The notes beneath the pieces are model-generated. The model ran no database searches. It saw only the letters and a list, made by a program, of their open reading frames with translations, and was not told where the DNA came from. Below are positions 40,529 to 51,100 of a stretch of 64,000 bases of DNA, one piece after another. The DNA comes from Daphnia pulex (Eukaryota; Arthropoda; Branchiopoda; Diplostraca; Daphniidae). Every line of letters starts with the position of its first letter. The stretch's first letter is position 1. A program made the position numbers and the translations under genes. The DNA is taken from positions 2,046,001 through 2,110,000 of the forward strand of contig NC_060023.1 in the NCBI RefSeq assembly GCF_021134715.1. Direction: 5' to 3'.

Positions 40529-40563
40529 ACTGATTCCAATGTCGTCTGTCCTCACATTTTATA
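40529..40563 (-). promoter_or_regulatory. TATA plus TCAGT initiator of Tyr-rich gene B
   Basis: The minus strand reads TATAAAAT, then TCAGTCGAGTGAGC about 30 bp later. It shares the initiator block with gene A although the surrounding promoter DNA differs. Confidence 0.7.
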
Positions 40564-41277
40564 CCCTTTCCTGTCACCCTGATTTACCTCGTTGCCTACC
40601 CTTTCCCAATCGTTTTACTGGGTTTGCCCTTGAGTTATCGCGCTACTCGATAATGATGCAAAAGGCACAAAAGAACCACACCCATCACTATTTAAATTTC
40701 TTACCACACCTCTATTACGAGGCAAAATGGCGATTTTTTAGCCCCCTACCTCTCTCTCTCTTTCAATTCTTAGCCGTTGGCAGTTAGGATATAAGGAAAT
40801 ATAAGGAAATGGAATAAACATGGATGAATGTAATAAATGGAATGTGAGATCAGAAACGTCAAAGCGCATTTTCTCATCCTCTAATATGTGACCATCCGCG
40901 TACTATTTATGTAGGTATATTCAAAAACTTTAAAATTGTAAAATTGTAAAAGATGATTCATTTATTCGGCCATTTTGCAGCGTTACTCTAATTTCGATTT
41001 CAAACAATGAATTTTTCACACAGATTCTCTTGAACACGCGTCACGCTATTTATCGTCACACTTTCATTTTTGATGCTCTGGAATTTGCTTGTTATCTCTT
41101 TTAGATAATAATAAAAAACAAAACAAATAACTAGTGTGAAATTTTTAAATTTTCGATCTGTTTTTTTTTTTTTTTTTGGTATGAAATGCTGCGACTGCTA
41201 CAAGTATTGAGGTACCGATACTCGGAGAATTCCGGTTTTTACATTCGTTTATTTGACAATACAACCCACAAGCCTAT
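40564..41277. other. Intergenic; upstream flank of gene B and 3' flank of the receptor gene
   Basis: Block 40656-40790 (AAAGAACCAC..., GCAAAATGGCG, AGCCGTTGGCAGTT) recurs in diverged form at about 55590-55740. No gene seen. Confidence 0.5.
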
Positions 41278-43343
41278 TTACAAGTCAATTTTTACCACAC
41301 GAGAACGACACTGACATTTGGCAGAGCAGATTTCAACAAGAAACACTATAAAACCGAGTACTGCCCCTCCAAAAGCACCGAAAAACCCGCGTAGATCGTG
41401 CAAAGTCAATGGAGCTATCCGGCGGTTCCGCTTGTCGTTTTCCACTTTGCGCTCGTCTATATAACACCTCGACGCAAAACTGTGATGGGTGTCATCCAAA
41501 TAATTGGACAAACCTGTTTGCCTCAGCAACAAAAGCCTATATGAATACGATATTAGAGTTATTATTGCATACAAGGTGTGCAGGAATTGTGATTGTATGA
41601 AATTGCGAAAATTGAATTTCTCACTGATTGTTTATTGCCTTGGTAAACTGGCTGTCCTTTTGAAGGAACAAGCTGTTTTGTCTCGATTTCACTTTCTCCG
41701 GCAGAATCGTCGCTCGGCAAAATCCGGTTCTCCTAAAGTCTTTCTCGATTTCGGAATCTGCTAAAAGATCAGACTGAAAAGCCAAGCGCTTTTATGAAAT
41801 TAACTGTAAATAAATAAATTGTGAATTGAGATGAAATTGGAATACCATGATTAAAACCTGGTTTGGCTTGCTTAGTAAAAGTTCCACAAATTCGCTGGAG
41901 GGTGAAACTAGAAGCTCCGGGTTTTCCCTTACGCGCTTATAGATTTCTTGATAAATTGGGTCACTAGATTCCTTCAGACACGTTTATATGATATAATTTA
42001 AGTTTATTATGAACCTCAAAATTTTTAAATTTTATTTAAAAAAAATGAAGATGTGGTTTATTGACTATCATTTTAAAATACCCATTTCCCAACTTCACCT
42101 TAAATTCGGTGTGTGTACTGGACTCGTTAATAATGAGTGGTTGGATATCTTTGTTTGCCACCACATCTCCGATTGAATGGACAATGAAATGTAATTTAGG
42201 AGTAGTTATCATCGAAATGATGGATCCAGTAAAGGCGTAATCAAACACCAACACAGTAAAAAGCCACGATCCTATAATCATGCGAGAAGCCAGCGAACGG
42301 TGTCTCGTCCCTGCAAGATCTCCACCTTGGAATAATAAAAAAACACGCAAAACATATTAGGATTCAGTTATTTTGAATTGAGTGCCGAACTTCAACATGG
42401 TCTATACCTTGTCCAAAAACTATTCCGACGCCATTTGTGAGAATGTCTTGGTATGTTAATATCTTTTGCTCAGGTCCTTTCTTAAGGTACATCACAATCC
42501 AAACAACGTATCCAACGGCAAAGTTAGCTGCCGAATACAGGATCCACATCTGCATGTGATGAGAATAAAATACTTGATTATTACATAAATTATACGACGT
42601 TGAACTCCCTTCGATATTGAAATTAAAATTCTGAAATTAGTTAACAAACCGATGGGGAGTAAACGTTGGAAATTGCAAAGGCATCAATATTTTGCAGTGG
42701 ATACGGGACAACAATTGCAATATTGTCCAAAATGATCGGCACAGTGACATCGAAAACCGAATCTCTTGAATATAGCCGGGGACCGAAAGTAGCAGTCATA
42801 TCCACTTCCTAGTTGCCCAGACAAATAAAACTTAGACCGGTTAATTAACATTGAATACTGTTTCAACAAGTATCACTTCTTATGTATACTTCACGGACGA
42901 GTTGGCCCAAAATTCCAGTCCAAGATCCGTTTCCGTGGATTTCGTCGGGTGAACCCAATTGCAGAACGTCCGTTGTAACGTGAATTTCGTACCTTTTCAA
43001 AATTGGAAGCAAAAATGGATAAATAAAAAAATAAATACGACGTGGAACCTTCGTCCCTTACGTGAAATTCAAGGACTCTGCAAGCATTTCAATCAGTTGA
43101 GATTCAATCATGCCTAATTTGTTTATGGATACATTAGGAAGATTGCCTAAAGGATTCTGGGAGTAAAAAAAAATCCCAATTAAGGAAACGGTAATTTCTA
43201 AACATTCTCAGGATATGTTTCATTTTGAGTTATTAACTTACGTAACAAGTAGCGAGGCGAAGATGACCGTTGATTTTTTGACATTTACAAAATACAATCA
43301 AGAGAAAAACCAAAAATAAGAGCTCCAAAGCAATAAACCTCAT
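41278..43343 (-). CDS. Ionotropic glutamate-like receptor (IR family)
   Basis: Nine exons join in frame to 460 residues: 43242-43343, 43062-43156, 42890-42992, 42650-42808, 42408-42549, 42066-42325, 41858-41971, 41625-41773 and 41278-41536. A signal peptide (MRFIALELLFLVFLLIVF) is followed by the S1 ligand-binding half (GMIESQLIEMLAESLNFTYE, GNGSWTGILGQLV, VDMTATFGPRL). Next come membrane segment M1 (AANFAVGYVVWIVMYL), the pore/M3 region (SRMIIGSWLFTVLVFDYAFTGSIISMIT), S2, and M4 (FGGAVLGFIVFLVEI). The SYTANLAAF-type M3 motif of true glutamate receptors is replaced, and the short extracellular part lacks an ATD, as in IR chemoreceptors. Expected at the dendritic membrane of chemosensory neurons. 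The GT donor at 41624 overlaps an in-frame TGA, so the splice is needed to reach M4. Confidence 0.85.
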
Positions 43344-43914
43344 CTTGTCTAGTTCAGCTGAGCGATTACCGGCGATTCAATAAATTACAGGTATCAAGTT
43401 CAAATACCTGAATCCAAGAATGCTTTTTAACGGTAGAATGCCGAAGAGATTGCCTAAGAAGCCTGTGAGTATTTTTAACTGATGGCAAGTGCGTCTGCAT
43501 TTTACCCTCGACGACAGAAACGAAATAAAATCAATAACAATCACAGTAGGGTCCCAGCCAGTCGCCTCCTGACAGTCCCAAATTGGCTATAACTGTACCA
43601 TGACGTTTCTCTTAAAAGTAGACGAGATTTCTTTTAATAGTTTGCTATAGTATACCTTCGCTGATGGAATGCGGGAGACATCGATAGCTAGACAATTTTT
43701 CGCTTCGTCAGTTACCTCTAAAGGTTTTGGACTCCTGAGTCCTGACCGGTAATACTAATTTAAAAGAAAAAAAAACTACCGTATTTTGTTGTTGTCGGTT
43801 ATTGTTGCAGTAATTTGGGGGGAAAATTTGGCCGCTTTCCGAGGTTTTTAATTTTTTTTTCTATTTGTTTTCTCCAATATGTGTTAAAAATAAAAACCAT
43901 AGATATGATTTTCT

Positions 43915-44372
43915 GTCAAAGCCTTAGCATTTACCAGATTGGAAAAGGGAAAGCGCTGGAAAACTGAGATTTATGGTCATCTATGATTGGGGAAACTAGA
44001 AGCTCCGGGTTTTTTCCTGTGCGCTTAAAGATTTCTTGATGAACTGGGTCACTAGATTCCTTTAAAGGTTTAAAATAAATGGTCTGAGCCACGATCCTAC
44101 AATCATGTGAGAATCCCGGAGAATCCAGTGAATGGTGCTTCGCCGATGCGACATTTCCACCTAAAGCACAAACATTGGAATTCAGTTACTTTTAGTTAAA
44201 CATGGTCTACCTGCTGTGAGTATTTTTAAAAAAACTGCGTTTGTTTTGTTGTTGCTGAAATCATGTTGGGAGAAAATGGGATGTGATTTTCTAGCAAATA
44301 TGCCTTGGTGATAGATAACCAGAATGGAAAAGGGTAAGCGCTAGAAAACCGGAATAGGAGCCTACGGTCATC
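43915..44372. repeat. Direct repeat pair flanking an IR relic
   Basis: About 43915-43985 and 44282-44372 share GATTTTCT..., GGAAAAGGG-AAGCGCT and GGTCAT. Together they bracket the IR-like relic, suggesting a small local duplication. Confidence 0.5.
43989..44165 (-). pseudogene. Relic of a second IR gene (two exon fragments)
   Basis: About 43989-44065 repeats, in diverged form, exon 7 of the intact receptor. About 44092-44160 repeats the start of its exon 6 (SRMIIGSW region). No continuous frame or membrane segments survive. Confidence 0.6.
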
Positions 44373-45149
44373 TTCGGCTGCGTACAAAGTTGGGACGCGG
44401 TTGGAACTAGAAAAGCTTACATCTGGTTAATAACGGTGAAAGAACTCGCAGTCGCTCGCAGTTTCAGTTGGTCTTTGCCATCGTCACGACGATTGCAGCT
44501 GTGCTATCATAACTTTTGGGAATTTAAGTTTCAAAGGAGAGCCTCGTTTAAACGTACTCTGAGCAGAACTTTGTTGATCTGGTGAGTGTAATTATTTTGT
44601 TGTTGTTTTCGTGAATTGGTGCTATTGTGGTGGTGGCTGAATATAATGTTCTGCTGGTCTTTGCGTCAACAGCCTTGAAGCTTTGCGCCTGTTTGCGCAA
44701 CCGCAGTGTGGCTGGGCTCTACATGGCCTTCACTCCTGTATGGGGTAAGTAGTGGTGAAACCGAAGTGGCTGCAGCGCCTTGGTATACAATAAAGAGGAG
44801 TATGTGACCAAAGTGAACAAATAGCAATGTCGACCCTCCATTCGACCATTCCCATGATAGCACACACGGTAACACGGACTTAGCGCACGAGGGAGTGTTT
44901 GATTCGTAGTTTACTTCCTATTTGGGCACTAGACGCGTCTAAAAAAATTCCCTTATTAGCCCTAAGGACTTCCACTGTATTAGCATAATACTTTTTCTTG
45001 TATGGTACGAACTCGTGCACCAAGGCCATTCCTGACCTTACTATGTAATAGTATTTTTTTTTCTACAGATGCTTCGTCGGACTTCCGTGAGAAAATATAA
45101 AATTTAAGATATCGGTGGCGATTCCCCAACTGTTTGTCTACGGAAAAAA

Positions 45150-48100
45150 ATGGATGATGATGCAGAGGATTCAACGGAAGGATCTCCAGTGTCCTGGAAT
45201 TTTAATTCAAGTTACTCCGACAAAGATGTTTTAGAAGAGATCAAATATTACGTACAGTCAGACGATAATGAATCCAACAAATTTTATGACGATGTCATCC
45301 AACACATTGAATCCAAGATTGGGCGTCAACTCGTCTGCTTGGAAAAAACCTGGTCCGAGAGACAATACGTCAATGTCGTCATGAAAATGTGGTTGCGCAA
45401 GAGTTGTCGAAAGGCCTTTTACTACCTGGATAATAAAACGACTGATATCAGCCTCGAGATGTCATCCCTCCTGACTGAGTTGGACTCCATCCATTCCTTC
45501 GAAGATATTCGCAGTAAATTGGCAGACGAATCACGACTTCGATACTGGTGTGATGGCGGATGTCAATATCTTAAACTGATTCTCGATCAAAAGGACCTAC
45601 TCGAAACCGCTCATCGCTTCGTCGTGCCTGTCATAAATTATTTAAAGCAATTCAAATCATCGTGCACCGACAAGGTGTTTTCCCGGTGCCTGAACGATAT
45701 TGCCAAAGATAAAGTTCGAGGCGACAAGTTCGTGAAATTTATTTCCTCGTTGGATGAGTTTCTGGCACACCTGAGGGAAGACAAGAAGAAGAAAGAATTA
45801 CAAGACCTTTTAGAAGAGGAGAATACAGTTGGCATATCGGGACGTGATTTGGTCAAGAAACTAATCGGCAATGTGTCCAAAATTAAATTAACATTACCCG
45901 AATGGGTTATTCGCTTCATATCCATTAATACACAATTGCCTGATGAAGAATGGACCCCAAAACTGCAATCACTGACTTTAGAGACGTGCAAAAAGTTCTT
46001 GCTACCCAGAAACGAAATCAAAATCAAAGACGACGATGGAAGGCAAATTATTTTCATCAAAGGCATCGTCATCTTTGTGAGCAAAATAATCAAACAAATG
46101 TTGGAACTGAAACGAGCCAATCCGAATGTGCAAGAAGTCCAAATTGTTGGGCTGACATCGGTACACGTCGACTGGCACTTGGAATCGAAAGACTGGCACG
46201 GAATAAACGTGGGAGTCGTCTCCGATCAAATCTTTGTCAACGGAGAAGTCTGTTGGGACGTATCAGGGCTACATGGATATATTAAACCTGGAACCAGCAC
46301 GATGTGTTCTATGAACGATAAAGGTAGTCCCAACTTCAAACTATTAACATTATTTAAAACATAATTTAAAATTTGATCAAAAATTTCTACATCAATCAAT
46401 CATTCAGGCGCAAATTATCCTAAGCCGGGAGAGAGCGGTGGTAATGTGTACGTCGTTTGTAACGAAATGACAGCGATCAACAATGGACGCTGGACAATTA
46501 CATCTGATGGGGGAGACGGAGACAACGCCAGCAAGGATGCAAATAGGAAATGGACAAAAGACAAATTTGAAATGGTTTTTCCTTCCATGTCGCGATTTGA
46601 TTCAGCAGGTGAAAATGCAGTGAGCAAAGTCCTGGCGAAACTAGAAGAAATATTACCGCCGGAAAATAGGGATCACGGCGTCGATATCGGAAAGGGACAC
46701 GACGATGCTTTTTTCGTCGAAGGAACCGCAAAAGATGGAAATAGGATCACAGTATCCTATTTTTACAAAATTAACAAGACAACCCGCAACATAAAGAATA
46801 AGTGTACAGTCGTACTTCGCCAAGGTAATAAACGTTGGGAGTATTATGACAAATTGTTTGCTTATTGTGCATAAATGTGTATCAAAGCCATTATTTGATT
46901 TGACTTAGCTACTGAACTTTTTCTCTTATTTGTACCAATTATCAGGAGCGGTTGGACAAGGTGGATTTGGTGGGACCATTGTCATCGAGAACCTGAGCGG
47001 AGACATGGGCAAGAAGTCCAGTGTTCTGTTCACCGGAAAGGACAAACGACAAATATCATATGTACGTACCAATTTTTATGAGGCATTCGGTTCAGATGGC
47101 AATATGAGCAAATTGGTTGGAGATGTCGGTTTTATTCACAACGAAAACTCGTCGCTGTGCAAACAAAACAACAAGGGAGAATTCTTCGGATTTGACAGTG
47201 ATGTCAGACTACATTTAAAATTTCAAACTAAGAAACCGCGCGGTAAAGGTTCCAACTTGTATGGCAGATTACATCATCCGATAAATGGGTTGAATTATGC
47301 GTCAATTGTGTGCAGTAGTAATCGGGAGTCTTATGAAGACCACAGCTTGACGTTCGACCAAAAGCGAATGGTGGAAGCCGTTAAGAAAAAGGCCATCACT
47401 CTGCAAAGTCTGGGGCAACATTTAGCCCAGATAGACGAACGAAAGCAAATGACTCAATCTCTCCAGAAAATGTTGGCCAATCCGTTGGATCAACACTGCA
47501 ACATCGGTGTTTTAATGAACAACATTTCAAACAAAGAAGTTCAACTGAATCATCAGTTGACATCCCTACGTCAATATCATCAGGAGAAAATCGGACGAGG
47601 GCAATACATCAAGCCATCATCGTTAAAGAAAGAAGATGTCGGTCGTGCAGCATGTTCTTACCGGATAAATGCAGATCGCCGTCCTGTTTGCTTTGCTGAC
47701 TGCAAGAAACCACCGGCCAACAAGGTTTACTGTCTCGAAGCTTTACCAACGGTCGGTGGGGTTGACAGCGCCCTCCACTGTATCTTTGGCCGACCGAATT
47801 CGGATGGTTTGTATTATTGCAATAACACCAACAAATACCGCCATCGTCTTGCCAAGTTCATTCTAGACAAAGAAAACAGAAGCAAAATGTCCGCGCCTAT
47901 CGAAAGTTTTGTGCTTAGAGTGAAGAACGGTAGCAAAGACTTTCCTGTGGCAAGTATCATGAAGGACTCGTACACGAAACACAAAAAAGTTGAGAAAAAA
48001 TCGAATTGGCAAATACCCACGGACCGATTCGAGAAATTGTTGGAGGAATATGCTAAATTCGTTGAATGCCCGTCGAGTTTTCTGTTGATTACCGAACTGA

Positions 48101-51100
48101 AGCTATTGGCCCTAATTCACCAACTAACCATTCATGTTTATGAAAGTCAATCATATTCATTCCAATTTAAAAGTACATTTAATCTAAACGGCGGCGGATG
48201 TAATATGGATCCATTAAATGAAAACTTTCTTCTGTACGAACCTGATGGTGAATGTCAGCGTCTCAAGGCTAATACGAACTTGCAACCCTTTTGCAGTCAA
48301 ATTGAAAACGATTTATTCAAATTTCAGCCTTTTCAGACCATTTCATTTGCAAATTTGATGGAATGGTCTAAAGAGAACTGCTGTAACGACAAAATAATGT
48401 CGTCACTCAAGATGTTCAACCCCGAAGACGGTGAAACACCTGATGAATTATCTCGACTTCTTCTAGAGCGCTTAAAGGAGATTGTAATGAAGAATAGACC
48501 AATAAATGAACTGGAATCAGAAATTCGCATTTTGTCTGAACGAGTGGAGGAATACAACAGTCGAAATCTGAGCCCAATCTTTTACCTGCACATTGTTGCC
48601 AAATCTGAGCCTTACGAATGGAAATATGATTTTCTTTTGCTCGAAATAGAAGAACAGCTTTCAAGTCCGCTCAAGCCAGCCGAACGAAAAGTTTGGAGAG
48701 ACAACTTGTTTTACAGTTTGGACGACAGGATTTTGTCATTATTGCGAGAACGTCTTGTGACATCAAGGACCGGTATTAGTACCTCTTTACTAGAACCAGA
48801 AAAGTTTGAGCAAATGTTGAAGATGTTGGAATCCAAAACCGAAGAGTCTGAAAAACTAGTTGAACATCTTCGTCAATTGCCCCTAAACAAATGGCATGAT
48901 GAGCTGAAAAGTAAAGTCGGAATGAAGAATGATAACAGCTCCTCGAGAAAAACGAGTAGGAATGAGGAGAACGATAAAGAAGAACCAGCCCCTAATTTAT
49001 CGCAAGAAAGAATCCTATCGGATATAATGTCCTTAATAAATATAGATAACGATTGGCCATCCACATTTTTGAGAGACATTGAAAATCGTGTAAGTGCATC
49101 ATCTTTGATGGCGGAGCGCGACGATAAGAGCATTCAAAAACTCATCCAAAAGTGGCAAACTAAAGGTTTAAAATTAAATGACGATGAATCGCTGATTCAG
49201 TTCCTTTATGTCTACGATTACGCCGTAACGAAAGTTTATGCCAGTTTGACCAAGAATGGAAGTAACAGAAACCAACCATTCCGGCTGCGCGATACCCAAA
49301 AAGTGACGATAATTACTCTATTGATGTCAACCAGCACGTTAGCTCAAGTATCTACTGGAGAAGGCAAGTCGCTAATCGTGGCCGGTGTGGCTATTGCACA
49401 TGCTCTTTCGGGGAAAAAGATTGACGTCATTATCAGCAACGATGTCCTAGCCCTTCGCGATTCTAATCGGTCGGTGGCTGACGGTGGCCTTCGAGACATT
49501 TACGAATATTTCAAAGTGAAAGTAGCCAACAATTGCAGCCATACGGAAGACGATCGCGTCAAAGCCTACGATTCTGCCGTCGTTTACGGGGAATTGGCTA
49601 ACTTTCAGCGTGATTACTTGTTAGACTCCTTCTATGGCCGCAACATCCGCGGAGATCGCACGTTCGACTTGGTCATTATTGACGAGGTTGATTGTATGTT
49701 GCTTGACCGAGGCAATAACACGCTTTACTTGTCGCACGATATCCCTGGCATGGAAATGCTCGAATCTTTGTACGTATTCATTTGGGAGAAAATATGCAAT
49801 CATAATTTGGGACTCGAAAAAATCAAATGCGACGTCCTGTATGATCTCTACGGCACAATCACTAAGAAACATTTAGAGGCCGTTCACGCTCCATTGAAAA
49901 CCAATCCATCAAAACTGAACCAACTGTGGGACTATCTAATCGAGGCGAAAATCATTGATCCACAAGGACGTCTTTTGGCTGATAAACTTGAACGCATTGC
50001 ACGAATAAATTATATTGAGAATCTCGATCTGAATTTAAAATTAATTTTCTATTTCCGCAATGTGTTCGAGCGCGAACGCCACATCCGGATTCCCAGTCAT
50101 TTGTTGTCCTTTGTCGACAGACATCTTGACACTTGGCTGGAAAACGCCTTGTTTGCAATGTATCTGAAACCTGAAGTGGATTACGTCGTCGACCAAGACC
50201 GGACAGATACGAGTCCAGATCTAAATCCTCAAGTGATTGTAATCGATCCGCACACGGGGACAGATCAAACTTCGTCCCAATGGGATGGATCTCTTCATCA
50301 ATTTCTTCAACTCAAGGAAGGATGCAAATTAACGCTGCAAAGTCTTAAGGCTGTTTTTATATCCAATACGACCTACATCAAACGTTACAAAATGCTACTA
50401 GGTACATCGGGAACGCTGGGATTCGAAGCAGAACAGGAATTTCTGAAGAAAAAATACGATTGCAAATGCATTTTCATTCCGACTGCCTTTCCGAAATGTT
50501 TTACCATCAAACCAGCCAAAGTGTTAAAGACAAAGCAAAGTTGGCTTGAAGCAATCAAAGAAGAAGTAAGACTTACAGTTTCCCCAACGAAAGAAAAGCG
50601 TTCGGCTGTCATTTTCTGTCGATCGATCAGAGATGTTAACATTGTTCATCAATATTTGACAGCTTCCTTTCCAAAAGTTAAAGAGACCAGACAGATCCAT
50701 CGCTACATCCGCGATTTCGAAGAATTCGCATTCGAAAGCAAAACATTGGACGTGGGTCATATAATTGTCGCTACCAATTTAGCCGGTCGTGGAACTGATA
50801 TCAAGATCAGTAGAGAATTGAATGAAAATGGAGGTTTACACGTTTGTTTGGCGTACCTGCCGGAAAACGAACGGATTGAGGAACAAGCGATGGGTCGTGC
50901 CGGTCGAAACGGAGCACCCGGAAGCGGAATAATTATCTTATGTGAGCCCCAATTTTCCAAAAGGGAGTTGTCGGTTGAATCTCATGAGGAGTGGAGTACT
51001 GAGAGATTCATCAACATGAAAGAAGAACGGAATACACGAGAACGCCAAAGAATTTCTAGACTAGAAGAAGATTACTGCGGCATTGATTTACAAGAAAGAT

